This document shows positions 46,767-59,342 of a stretch of 64,000 nucleotides of DNA, piece after piece. A model generated the notes under the pieces. It was given only the letters and a program-made list of their open reading frames with translations. It did no database searches and was not told where the DNA came from. How positions within the stretch are numbered: position 1 is the stretch's first letter; each line of letters opens with the position of its first letter. Origin of the DNA: Mallotus nudiflorus. Taxonomy: Eukaryota > Streptophyta > Magnoliopsida > Malpighiales > Euphorbiaceae. The stretch is from NCBI GenBank assembly GCA_947683625.1, contig CANTUR010000460.1:62001-126000 (forward strand). The letters are read 5' to 3'. Made by a program: the position numbers and the translations under genes.

Positions 46767-48962
46767 TGTGAATCTAAGAACTAAGAACAACAAAACACAA
46801 TCCATTTTAATGACGAACAAATTGAGACTCAAATGAACAAGATAAGCTCATCAAAATAAGGTCAAAATAAGCAAGAAGTTGCTTTTGCAATTACACCACC
46901 TGTGGAGATTACCTTGAGCCTCATAACAAGCCAAACATGAAAGGCAAAAAGTTATTTTGCAATTAATGTTGTTTTTAACGATTTTACAAGGATAAATATA
47001 TGGAGTTACTTCTTAAAACCACTTAGAATGAATTGAAAACTTATTTTACAGTTTAAATGCATTATAATAAGTACCATAGAGTGTAATAATCAATTGGAGT
47101 TACATATTTACCCCTTATAGTTGTTAGTAGGTTATTTATTACAATTAATGGATGTCAATGTAGTTATAACTATAATGGGCAATAACAATCATGTCTTTTA
47201 GTGTGAGCTTAGTACTAAACTCTATATAAACAAGACCATTTTATCTTAAAGTAGGAGCTTATAGCCATGGATGAATGACTCAAAATAGAGTCTTTTCTCT
47301 CTTTAGTTACTTATTAACCATGTAGTCTTAACAAACCTTTGTGTTTATAGCAATTGTCCTTCAACTTATCAATCTATATTTTAAGCTATATATTGTAGCA
47401 TTTGCTTTATAATCTTTGTTGCTTATTTGTTATTAATTCAAGAGGTCAAAATTTTCTTATAACTTTCATTGTTAAAACTAAGTAAACATGAGGTAAGGAT
47501 TTTAAATGTCTAAATTTGAATTTGATTTGAAATTTTCTTTAGAGCTTTGGATGAGGTTCATGTGAATGAGTGTTGATTTTACATTTTATTTCTGTCATAA
47601 CTCTTTAGCTATTGAGGCTTGTGGTTGGCAAATTCTCTATTACATATCATTTAGTATCAAAGTTTGGCTTAAATAAGGTTTTGTTCATTTCAAATCTATA
47701 GATCTCTGTTTCTTTTTACATATCCTTTTTATTTTGAATTTTTGTTATATATATTTTCAAATATTCATCTTAAAAAAATGTGTCCCTCTTATTTGTTTTT
47801 ATGTTCAATCTATACGAGTTTTTATTTTAAGTTGTTGTTTATATAAAAAAATTTATTCATCTTATTTGTTCTTATGTTTAATCTCTATAAGCTTTTGTTT
47901 TGAGTTGTTCTTTATTAAAAAAAAACTCATTGTGATTTTGTTATTGTTATAGTGCTTTTATGTCTCATAAAAAACTACAAAAAATCACTTTTTATTTTTT
48001 TTTGTTGATTCTAGTTTTGTTTTATTTCTTTATATTTGTATTTTGAGTTTTCATCGTATGAAGGACAACGATTTGAAGGTAAATCTTCTTGAAGAAAGGG
48101 GATATAATGTGAATCTAAGAACAAAGGACAATAAAATGTAATCCAATTCACTGACGAACTCAAATCAACAAGATAAGCTTATAAAAATAAGGTCAAAATG
48201 AGCAAGAAGTTGTTGTTGCAATTGCACTAGTTGGGGAGATCACCTTAAGCCTTAAAATAAGCCAAAGGTGAAAGCTAAAAAGTTATTTTGCATTTAATGT
48301 TGTTTTGGATAGTTTTACAAGAATAAATGCAGAGTTACATATCAAAACCACCTAAAATGAGCTAGAAACTTATTTTACGACCTAAATATATTATAATAAG
48401 TACTTTAGAGTGTAATGATCAATTGGTGTTACATATTTACTCCATATAGTTGTTAGTGGGTTATTTATTAATGACTGATAATGTAGTTATTAGCTATGAT
48501 GGACAATAGTAATAATGTGTTTTAGTGTTTATAATAGTTTTGTGAATTTGGTATTAAAGCCTATATAAACAAAATCATTTCATCTTTATAGAGGAGCTTG
48601 CAACCATAGATGAATGACTCAAAATAGAGTATTTTCTCCTTGGTTACTTGTTAACCATATATTTTTGTCAAACATTAGTGCTTATGGTGAACGTCATTTG
48701 ACTATTAATCTATATTTCAGGCTATAGATTATGGCATCTTCTTTATAATCTCTTATTGCTTGTTTGTTATTGATTTAAGGGGTTAATTGTTTGAACTAAC
48801 TAAACATGAGGTAAGAGTTTCTAATAACTAAATTTAAATCTTAATTGAACTTTCCTTGAGAGCGTGAGATAAGGTTAAGATGAATGAATGTTAATTTTGC
48901 ATTCCATTTGTACGATAGCTCTTTAGCTATTGGGCTTATGGTTGTCAAATTCTGCATTTTAT
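46767..48962 (+). mobile_element. Coding-less LTR retrotransposon (TRIM/LARD-like), about 2.2 kb
   Basis: Two direct repeats of roughly 0.88 kb, 46767 to about 47644 and 48108 to about 48962, begin TGTGAATCTAAGAAC. They share long landmarks such as GACGAAC, AACAAGATAAGCT, AAATAAGGTCAAAAT, AGCAAGAAGTTG and AAAAAGTTATTTTGCA. Immediately after the first lies TAGTATCAAAGT (near 47652), a primer-site-like sequence with three transitions from the tRNA-Met complement. Immediately before the second lies the purine-rich GAAGAAAGGGGATA. The internal part is only about 460 bp and has no gag or pol, so it would need enzymes from another element. LTR divergence looks well above 10 percent by eye, so it is old. 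Confidence 0.75.
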
Positions 48963-49756
48963 ATAAAATTTGTCACATAACTCCTCATGATTCCTCCTCA
49001 TGATCGTGAGGTGGCTCAACCACTTTTCAGCTTTTATAATAACTACTTTAGACTCTAATAACATTTTTAAGTGTCATGAATATGAGTAGTCTCCCTACAA
49101 CCATGAGCTTACAAAAGATGAACTAAACATTAAATAAAGAAGGAGAAGATTGGAGCTCAGTGGTTGTGTTTCTAACAACTAATTTTTTTATCGTACATTG
49201 TAAATGCCTTTTAAATTCAATAGTTAAGAGGTTAGATAGATAGTTGAGTGAATTTATTATGCAATTAAAACTTTATATTTTCATCGTTCTTAATTCTTCT
49301 TTGTATACTTTCTTTATATTTATAACTCTTTAGTGTTGGGTGTGTTATTTGATAAAATCTCTTTATTTACACTTTTTTGGGTTAAAAAAAAAGTAAGGAT
49401 TAAAATTAAATTGGGTTAGTGTTGAGCCCTTATGTAAAAACACGTGTTATTGAGGTTTAGTGTGAGCCTTTTAGAAAACACTTGTACATGTTTATATTAA
49501 GCCTAAAAAAATTGTCATCGTAAAAGTTAGTTTTGAGACTAAAAAAAACTTTATAGATTTGGGTTTCAAGATCCTTACTTGGGGTTAAGTTAAATAGAGG
49601 AGTAGGATCACTGTTAATCTGAACCTTTATAAATATATGTTCTTTGTGCTCTTTCATTTTACCATCAATCTCCTTCTCAATCACTTGTATATTTCCTTTT
49701 AAATTTTTAAATCTCTCTTTATTCACTCTAAAATCCCTATCCACCTCCTTTCTCTA
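48963..49756. repeat. Duplicated segment, copy A (right piece) and linker
   Basis: From the ATAACTCCTCATGATTCC region (about 48978) to about 49290 (GTGAATTTATTATGCAATTA) it resembles 50030-50345 of copy B. The linker to 49756 has no recognised gene; its 49457-49744 minus-strand frame has no family features. Confidence 0.5.
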
Positions 49757-50412
49757 GAGGTTTTTATTGACCATTTGTAAGATTAATCTTTAATAACCTT
49801 CATTTTGACTTTAACAAATAATTTTAAACTTTTAATATGTATTTTTAAGTGTGTATTTAAGTTTTGATCAAAATAACACTCAATAGGCAATGTATGAAAG
49901 TGAAAACAAAATGTTGAAGAAAAGAAAAGACTTCTCACAATCCTAGTCACAACCATGAACAAGACCCTCACAATAGTGAGCAGACTAGTTGATCAAGATT
50001 AAATGGAAGTAAATAGAATTTTAAGGTAGAACTCCTTATAGTCCCTTCTTTTGACCATAAGCATCCCTATGAGTGACTCAAAAACTTCAATATATAATGG
50101 TTAAATTAAACTCTAACAATCATATTTTCATGTGTCACAATCGTGAGCATCCTTTTTATGACCACGAGTATGCCTTCAACTTAAAAAGGGTAAAATTTTC
50201 ATTAAATGAAGATTGAGAAGAATGAAACTCACTTTTGGCATTTCTAATAACTAGGTTTCACTTCATATCTCTAAATACCTCTTGATACTACATTTAAGAG
50301 ATTTTAAAAAATGAATGAGTGAATTTATTGTGCAAAAACTTCATAATTTTCTCATTTTCTTTATGTAAATTATTCTTTGTAAACAAACTCTTGTTAAGTT
50401 TGTGTTTACTAG
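49757..50412. repeat. Duplicated segment, copy B (uninterrupted)
   Basis: TATTGACCATTTGTAAGATT parallels TATTGACTATTTGCATAATT at 45390. The following ~600 bp parallel the pieces of copy A that flank the fold-back and the LTR element, so copy B preserves a version of the region lacking both insertions. A and B could themselves be the LTRs of an older retroelement. Confidence 0.5.
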
Positions 50413-51955
50413 CACTATAAAAAAATTGTAAAATATTGGTGGAAAATAGTGATGAAATTTTTATCACTAAATTATGATGGTCATTAATTAGTGACAAAAA
50501 TTATAATTAGCGATGTATATTAGTCTCAAAAACTAAATCTACTACTAAAAGAAAGTGAGTAAAATTGGAAAAATATAATAACATATTTTATGATGGTTTT
50601 ATGACAAATGTAGTAATGGATAAATAATCTACTTGACAAATTTAGTAACGGATAAATATTCTATCACAAAAATTTAGCAGGAAAATGAAGCGCATAAATT
50701 AAGGATGGATTTTTAACAAACTAGTGCAATTTTTTTTATGATGGATGCATATTTTGTCATAAAAATTTTATGAAAATAATTATGTTAAATGAAAAAATTT
50801 ATGACAGGTGTACTTTCACCTCAAATTGGAAATGGACAGAGCTGTTCATCGCTAATTATGATGAACTGAGTTGTCTGTTGTTAATTTGTGCTTCTGTTAC
50901 AAAAAATATAGAAAGAATTTTTTTTATTTGGATAATAAATTAGTGACAAACCATTATTCATTGTTATTTAGCGATGGATTCATCCATTTGCCACTAATTA
51001 GCGATGAAAAGATTATTTTGTCACCAATTTTTTAGGAAACAAAATTTCAAAATATAAAATATTTTAGTGAGAAATTCTTGTCCATCGCTAAGCTGTGACA
51101 TATTCAATTTTTGTCATAAATTTTTAAGTATAAAATTTGATTCAATAATATAATATTTGTGATGGACTTGAATCTGTCACTAAATAGTATAGATAATGAC
51201 AGATTCTACCATCTTTTTAATAAGTTTAGAGCATTAGGTCAAACGGGGTGGAAGGAAAACTCTTGTGGCCATTCTCAATTATCTGCATTTTCTAAATTAT
51301 TGAATATTATGACTGAACACCATCTCTTTGAAAAGGTGTTACGATGAAATTTATAAATCGATGTCATAATTACTTTTCACTAAAAATTTAATAACAAAAA
51401 ACTTTTACAACATGAAGAAGCTAGTTCAAGGTTTGGGTTTACTAATGGAGAAGATTAACTATTATGAGAATAATTGTATGATTTATTGGGTTGCAGATAG
51501 TGAATTAAGAAGGATATGTTCCTAATAAGATAATGTATTACTTTCCAACAACTCCTCATTTACAGAGGTTGTATGCATCCAATGCAACAATGTAGCATAT
51601 GAAGTCACACGCTAAACAACCATATGAGGAAAGTGATGTCATACGTCATTGTTCAAACTCAAGCATTTTAATTAGACACATCCATCATTTACATTTGAAA
51701 AGTCAAAATATGAGGTTGGGTCTGTGCACTGATAGGTTCTAACTATTTGGCCAATCAAGTAAATAATATTCATCTTGGCCTAGGATATTAACTCCATACA
51801 ATTTGCCACCTTGGATGTTCATGAAAGAAGAGTATATGTTTTTTACTGTCATTGTTCTAGGGCTAAAAAAATCCTAAAAATAAGTTGGATTTTTTTTTTT
51901 GTAACCATTGATTGCTAAGTTGAAGGAATTAAAGGAAGATGGTATTGAGACTTAT
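50413..51955 (+). mobile_element. CACTA (En/Spm) transposon, 5' part
   Basis: CACTATAAAAAAATTG at 50413 is a CACTA-type terminal repeat, preceded by TAG as a possible 3-bp target duplication. The next 0.9 kb has dense subterminal motifs on both strands built on AGCGATG, GTCACTA and CCATCGCTAA (for example 50508, 50968, 50998, 51083), which is characteristic of this superfamily. Transposase sequence begins near 51400 and is cut by a retrotransposon at 51956. Confidence 0.75.
51400..51955 (+). pseudogene. TNP2-like CACTA transposase, N-terminal part (broken)
   Basis: Short frames read in the order of plant TNP2-like transposases. They are KINYYENNCMIYWVADSELRR (about 51451-51515), YFPTTPHLQRLYAS (about 51540), LGLCTDR (about 51716), SWPRILTPYNLPPWMFM (about 51775-51825) and EYMFF followed by a VLG block. 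Frameshifts and stops lie between them. The segment ends at a GIETY-like motif (about 51940), where the family continues with about 145 more residues before the LPYWK block; that block is found on the far side of the insertion, at 62390. Confidence 0.8.
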
Positions 51956-54391
51956 TGTTATGTCCACACCCAAATTTGTCCATATTTCATAATAAATAAA
52001 GTAAAATAATTTAATTAAAATTAGGATGAGAAGTAAAAGTATGGAAGTGATGTGGGAGTGCATTACGGACTTAATTGTACAGAGTTGTAAAAAAAATCAG
52101 ATGAAGGGTTAACAAAGAGATGCATAAGGAGTTAAAGGGACTAGAATAGAAAGAAAGATGATAAGGGGAGGAGAGGTATAACATGCCATTTAAGGAAATA
52201 GTCAAGGCATGACTAAGCATGTTGAGATGCTCTTAGTTATTACCTTTAGTTCCATAACATTTAAGAAAAAAATAAAAGAAACCTGCAAAAGGAAAGGAGA
52301 GGCTAAGGAAGAAAAAGAAAAAGTGGTGATGTGTCAATAAAATAGGAACTTAAGCATGACTTATCTTGAAGAAGAGGGCTTCCTCTTCCCATTTCTGTAT
52401 TATCTTCGTAGAGAATGTTTATAAAAAAAAAAGAAAAGAAATACTAGAGGAGTAAAGAGGGGAAATGTAAGGGAGTTCTTAATTAGATTAAATGTTGGAA
52501 AAAGGAGATTTAAATATTAAAAAAATTAATTAAGTACAAGAGGTTGTTGTCAACGAGAAGCTAAGTAAAAAAGTGAGTGGATTGTTCCTCCTTTTCACTA
52601 TTGATTTTGAATTCTAAAATTTTTCTTTTAATGGGTGCTCTTCTTTTTGCTAATTTAAGAATAATTCTATTTAAATAGGTGAAAGTTATTTTGGTGAATC
52701 CTTAATTAGATATTTATTCTTGCTGAATTCAATTATGTGAGTGAACTCTTTCTTTTACTCTTCCTTAGTTCTGAATTTTCGTTGATTCTATTATTCAATT
52801 GGTTTCTTTTACAAAATTCCTTATGAAATATATACATAATCTTAAGTTAATTTGTAACTTGAGGTTTGTGATTTGTGATTTATGTTGCTCTTGATAATAT
52901 TTCTCTTGAATCTTGATTTCCATTCATATATAAATTCTGAAATTATTCTTTATGTTGTTCTTTTGTTAATTGAACAATTTGGTTTTCATGGGATCATATA
53001 TTTCTATGATTTTGTTGCTGAAGTTCTTAGATTCTTGTTTGTTGGCAATTGTTCTTGTTAATAAGCAGAATGCTAGGTCTTTTTTTTTATTAAATGAGAA
53101 AGCTTGTGACTAAAATTTTGTATTCGGATAATAGTATTTCTTATGAACTTACAAGAATGTTTGAAAACAAGTTATATATATGTAAAAAAAAAAAAAAGAG
53201 AAACAAACCTGTTGAATAATGGAAAAGTACTTTTGGTTGATGGCCATAATTTTAGTACTAGCTTCCTTAAATTTTTGTTAATTTGTCTTAAAGAAGTGTC
53301 AATAGTTATGCCTTAACATTTAATGAATTCCCTTTCCAATAAATAAGGAGAGAAGCATACTTTCTAAGTAAGTGAAAAATGTCTAATATAATTTACCAAA
53401 ATTAAGTAATGAAACATTTGGTGTTTTGAAAAAGAGTAAGCAAATGTTGAAATTTAGCAAAAGAGGGTTTATTAATTGCTCCTATTTTGAGTACAAATTT
53501 TTTTTTAAAAAAATGTCATCCATACTTTCACAATGACAAACGCCTCTTCAATGAGATGTTATGGCAAACATAAAATAAAATAAAATAACCATTATTAAGT
53601 ACATAGAATTGAATGTTCTTTCCAATGTTTAGGAGTTTAAGGAGTTAAAAAAGTTATCCATATAATTGATATGAGAAGAGTATAAACACAAAGATATATA
53701 CACATATATACCATATGGATACCAAGTTGGAATTGGGAGGTACCAGTAACCATGAATTAATAATAATAACAATAATAATTTTACCAATTATTAAGATTTT
53801 ACTTAAGGATATATAGAATTAAGCATTTTAAAATTTCTATATAAATAAAAATGGCGATAATATCAAGCTCTATTTTCTTATGCTAAATTAACATTCAAAT
53901 TTTTAGGAGCAGGTTTAAGGCTTTAAACTAAAAGCCATGTGAATTAAAGACTATTCTTAATGTCCATTTTAAAGACCTAAGAGCTTAGTGTGCATTGCAC
54001 ATGCATGAATATGGGTAAATGAGACTAAAAGAGGTGGGTTAGAATCCTAAGTTCATGAACCAGAAATAATTAAAGCCTAAAGTTTGAACATCAATAAACT
54101 ATTGAAATGAAAATATTGAAAGTTATCAAGTAATTTCTTATGAGCATAAGAACGTATCTTAACAAGAGTAATAAGACTATGTCTGAGACATGGCTGGGTT
54201 ATGTGAATTGTAAGACAGTGTCCGGGACAATACATTTCACACTATAATTTGATGTAAGACTGTACTCGAGGAGCGACTATCTAACTGAATTGATGAAAAT
54301 AAAATTATTCGAAATGGCAATGTTATTTATAACTGTCTTGGGGATAGTGCTTGAGATCCATTATGCCTTTGGGATGAATTTGAGTGGTTAA
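51956..54391 (+). repeat. 5' LTR of the gypsy-like element (2436 bp aligned)
   Basis: It aligns along its length with 59343-62202, with about one difference per ten bases near the start. It has short A-rich patches and an AATAATAATAACAATAATAA tract at 53758-53780 that is greatly expanded in the other LTR. The functional LTR may extend further right. Confidence 0.75.
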
Positions 54392-57300
54392 TTCTATGCA
54401 TACAAACTTGTTAGACCTTTAGTGTATTGATCGTACTCGATATCCACCTGTATATGTGTATTTATGCTCATTAAGTTATTGATCATTTGATTTATTTAAA
54501 TTAAGAGTTTATCCTTTATGTTTATTAATATTATGCTAAATGATTATCATTTGCTTTTATATTAACCAAGTGATTAATTTCATAATACATGTATAGATGG
54601 GTGGTTAATATTTTTTGCTAAAAAAGATTTTTGGATAGAATTAGCTATAGTGATAAATAATTATTAATTAGAATTCAAATGCCTTAGATAACCAATAAAT
54701 TTTAAATATAATGATAATAATGAGTATGCAATCTTTTATTTAGTTATTTAATAATTTAATTTTTTTTATTTTTCTGATGTCGTTAACATTTATTGTTCAA
54801 ACTGTGATTTCACTTTTTTGTTATCATGTTCACTCACGAGGTATTTTTCTTTTGAAAATACTTATTACTCCTTTTTGTATTTCCTTTTCAGAGAAAATAT
54901 TTGCAGTAATTAGCTATTTCTGGGATAGTTTGTAGTTTGCCACGACAATATTTGAAATGTAAAGATCTATAAGATATTCTTAGGTGAAATGAACGGATTT
55001 AACAAGATATGGATTAGGATGTTTCATGATGACTATCTTATTATTATATATTTTTATAAGTCAAAAAGTTTTATAATCTTGTATCAATTAAAGGATTAGT
55101 ATATGGATAAAAAAGTTATGCATAATCCAATAGTGATTCTCTTTCATAACTGTACTTGACTACTAAAGGTGTTGGTTGAAAGGGGTTTTACATTTTCAAT
55201 TGAGGTGTGGAATTTTGATCATACTTAGAAGTGATATCTCTTTGCATTAGTGCTCTAGTTGGATGATTTAGAGGATTTAATGAACTAATGAAGGCATTGA
55301 TGGGAAACGGTTTCAAATTTTATTTGTATCAAAGCATAGGTTTGAAAGATTCTGAAGTAATTAGAGTTGCGAAAATTCTTAAAAAAGGACAGTAGATAAT
55401 CGAGTGTTTATGGATTTATTGAATTGATATAATTATAGTTTTAGAACATGTAGGTGATATTGAGCCTACTGAAATTATGTTTAGATTAAGTGTAAAATTT
55501 ATATTTGAAAGAGTAGTATTTGAATTATTTCATCATGTAATACAAAAATAATTTGTGATAAAGATCGAGGTGTTGCTAAAAATAAGCTATAAGAATATAA
55601 TTTCTAGAAATGGAAAAAAATATTAGAATTGATTACTTCATGAAATCTGTAGATTAAGAAATTGAGATATCGTTATGATTATGGTTGATGGATATTGTAG
55701 TTGCCATTAAGTTTATTTGAACTTTATGTTTGACAATGGATGAAATTTATATTCAATGGTTCAATAGATTAATTTATTCCATTTGATGATATAAGAATTG
55801 AATTATGATAAAGGATGCAGTTGAACTAAAGGTAGTCCATTAAAATATTATTTTTGTTAAAATTGAATTTAGATTGATATGCTATGGGTACATGTATTCC
55901 ATTAGAAGGAGAATGGAATGAGATAGATGTATAAGGACATAAAGTGTGCTAATAAGTATGAATTTACTTAAGCTAGTTGAATAATGATATGATAATGACA
56001 ATATAGAGTGAGTGTTAAATATAAGTACGTAGCAAGTGAAAAAGACTATTACAATATGGTATATGTTTGAAACATAAGAAATAAGTACAATGGGATAGTG
56101 GTTATGTAGGCAAATGTGTGGAATAAAGAAATAAAATACAAAGTTAAAACTTTATTATACCGAATTGATGAAATTGAAGATGTCATAAGAAGAATAGAGA
56201 ATTTAATCAACTAATTATAAGGAAGATTGCATGACTTAGAGACATAGTGGAGACTCCTCTATTTCTTTCCCAATTCAACTTTAAATTTTTATTTAAAAAA
56301 CCATTTTTTTTATTTATGAATTGAGTTCTTAAAGAAACCTACCTTTTCATTGCTTTTGTTGTTCTTGAGCCTATATTATTGAACTAAAGACAAACTCATA
56401 AAAATTTATAAAAAATGGTTGGATCTTAAGACTGAGAGTATTAAGCTTGAAAGTACATAGGATAGTGCATTAGAGTAGCACAATGGAAGCATGAGTAAAC
56501 TTTTCTCTCTTCTTTACTTAATTTTGATTCTAAAGATTTTTCTTGATTTGCCTTCTTGTGCTGAATAAAAAACTAAGTTTCATTGGTTATACGAATCATA
56601 TTCTAAGCAAATCTTGACTCAAATTTTTGTTCTTGCTACCATTTGTTTTATGAATGAAACTTGTTGCTATTCTTAATCTTGTTCATTCCTAAATTTTCCT
56701 CTATAGAATATTTCTGATGATTAAATTAAAAACTTGTGTCCTAGACTTGCGCTCATACTTGCGTTCCCTAAAACTTTATCCTTCTTGAGTTCTTATCAAT
56801 GCTCTTATAACGGTTGCTGTCATATTTAAAACCCATCAATGTATAGTTGGCTTATTGAATTTCTCTTGCAACTTATAAACCTTGAAGAAAATAGAGTTTA
56901 AACTAATTAACAAATAAGCTATGAAAGAACTTGTGAGATCCCTTCTTTTTAAAATCTTGCTTGTTTGTTTTTTAAAAAAAATCCTTTTAAGTTAAACATT
57001 TACTAATTAAGAAATAAGCCTTGTTGTTGGAGATGTTCAATATTGTCTTGATGATCTTCACCTTGTTTTCACTTAGCTAAATCTTTATTTAAATTTGGCT
57101 ACTTCTTTAATTCAAATTGGAATTCTTGAACTCTTGAAATTTGCGATATTCAATGGAATCTTTCTATCTCATCCCATTTTGAATCTTTGAATCTTTAATT
57201 ATCTTTCACTTGTTGAATCCTTGAAATTTTTTGTTGACTCATATGCCATAAAATCTCTTGTTAATTTGTTAATTAAGCTTTATATTATATTTTGAACTTG

Positions 57301-57959
57301 GTGTTATTAGTGTTGTTTCCTATTGTGTTGTTCTATTTAGAATATCATCTTTATTATGGAGTTACTTAGTTGAAAACTTTTGCTCATAAAAAAAAAAAAG
57401 ATTGAGTAAAGGATAAACTTGTTATTGCAAAATAATTAATCAAATTAGAAAGTGAATTGATTGGCTCTTTTCCTTATTTTGGTTCTGAAAATTCTCTTGA
57501 ATTTGTTCATTTGTTTGTTGTTAACTAAATTTAAAGGTGAGCATAAGTTTAATGGAATCAATATTCAATAAGGAATATTGATATCTTAAGGATATTAGTT
57601 CATAAAATGATGATTTAGTAGTAAAGATTATCAAAATCCAATGAATAGTAGTTGCTAAGTAAATGTAATAAGGAGAGATATGACTACAAAGGTAAAAAAT
57701 GGTAAAAAAATTCTTGGCGCATAAAGTGGTAAGTTTAAATGTATAATGGAATGATGTAATAGAAGTAAAATGGATAAACTTTTGTGTAAGGTTAAATTAG
57801 TGATTAGTCCGTTAGATATGAAAAAGGCATAACCTAAGTAGTATATAATATTTTGCTACAAATGTTTGTGATGATAAACATTGAGCACAAATATAATCAA
57901 TTTTTGTGGACAATAAGAAATTGAAATTTTGAGCATAATAGTTAATTAGTTAATCTTTT
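54392..57959 (+). other. Retrotransposon interior, no recognisable coding domain
   Basis: AT-rich sequence with stops in all frames. Stretches near 56490-56580 and 57440-57540 (TTTTGATTCTAAAGATTTTT, TTTTGGTTCTGAAAATTCTC) resemble LTR sequence at 52590-52640, which suggests rearranged or nested LTR pieces. Confidence 0.5.
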
Positions 57960-58545
57960 GATGATAAAGAATATGTAGATAAATTTGAGGACTTATATCG
58001 ATATGCCAAGGATGTGTTTCCCATGAAGGAAAGGAAGAGAAAGAAATTCAAAGAAAGATTACACCTATTTTTAAGAAGTGAGTTAAATATGTATATTGGT
58101 ACTACATATAAAAGTGGGTATAGAAGACCATGGAATAAGAGAAGCTAAAACAAGAATTAGAATGAACTATGAAAGATTGGGCTATGACACAATCAAAATC
58201 TCATAGACAATCAAAGAGAGATAAAGGGGGGGAGGGGACGAAGTTCTATCCTTACTTTAAAGGTAAAAACAAGATTGGAGAAGATGATTAATCCTAAAGA
58301 GCCCAATGTTTATGAGACAAACAATGGCACTAACTAGACAATAACCCATAGCCTATTATAAACAATTAAAGAAAACTGTTAACTTATGGTGCGAAAAATG
58401 TAAAACTGATAATGTAAAGGATTGTCTTAGAGAGAGAAAGCAAGGTGCTTTTAACGCAATAGAATGGAACATTATGCATGAGAGTGAACTCAAGCAATAT
58501 GAGAGGAAGAACCTGAGCAAGGACCATATGCAACATAAGATGTAA
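57960..58545 (+). pseudogene. Retrotransposon gag relic
   Basis: The reading VDKFEDLYRYAKDVFPMKER...KKFKERL (about 57970-58060) fits the conserved core of the plant Ty3/gypsy gag domain, where aromatic and basic residues surround an F..GL motif. Downstream, WCEKC at 58384-58398 and KDCLRERKQGAF (about 58417-58452) look like a degenerate zinc-knuckle region. The frame is broken between the two and the knuckle lacks the full Cys/His set. It lies within 1 kb of the 3' LTR, so most of the usual interior after gag has been lost. Confidence 0.6.
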
Positions 58546-58671
58546 TAAGGGTTGCTAGTCAAAATGAGTTTGCTAGGAGCAAGTAAAAAGCTAAGGTACA
58601 TGCAGTGATAAAGAAAAAAGTGGAAGAATCATTTGGAGAAAAAAAGGGGGTAAAATTAGTTTGCAAGGTAA

Positions 58672-58715
<44 letters not shown>

Positions 58716-59342
58716 GTCATTGCATTATGTGTCCAATTATAGTAGTAATTAATATTCCATACAAATGTGTTAGAAAGGATAAGTAAGAGAAAGTTAGTAT
58801 ACGGATTGATACATCTATTCAAAAAAAAAAAAAAAAAGAAAGAAGATTGAAATTTTATGGTTAATACTAATAATTCAATATTATGGCAGCAAAGTATATT
58901 AAGGTGCTATAAATAAAAGAAAAAGAATAACATAGGACTTCATATGCCTAAATATTTATTGGGAATGCAAACTTAAGGTTTAAGGATAAGTTTAATTTGT
59001 CTTGAGGTATAATAATGAAATTAATAATAGCTAGTTAATAGTGATCATTGTTAGCAGTAGGAATATGGCATACGTAGAGGAAAGGAGCATGTTCATAAGA
59101 ATGGAAGAAGAAATAAACTAACAAGAAATTAATGGCAATAGATATGAATGTTATCAAAATTATGACATTGAGGTTTAAGAATTAAATTTGATTTTATTTG
59201 AGGTGATAGCTAACTTGATAGAGATTAATAATCAGTTGTTAATATTAGCACTAGATAAAAAAATTGTTTAATTGTATAGTAAGTGCTAAAGTAAGTGCCC
59301 ATTGAATTACAAGGACAAAATTATTTTTTAGAGGGGAAGAAT
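58546..59342 (+). other. Retrotransposon interior with (TA)n and the polypurine tract
   Basis: A (TA)n run occupies about 58675-58712 and an A-run 58820-58837. The polypurine tract AGAGGGGAAGAA lies directly before the 3' LTR. No coding sequence is supported. Confidence 0.6.

Noticed and set aside
55000..57900. Possible pol relic in the gypsy-like element interior
   Set aside because: Reading all frames by eye gave no protease, RT, RNase H or integrase motif; resemblance was limited to amino-acid composition.
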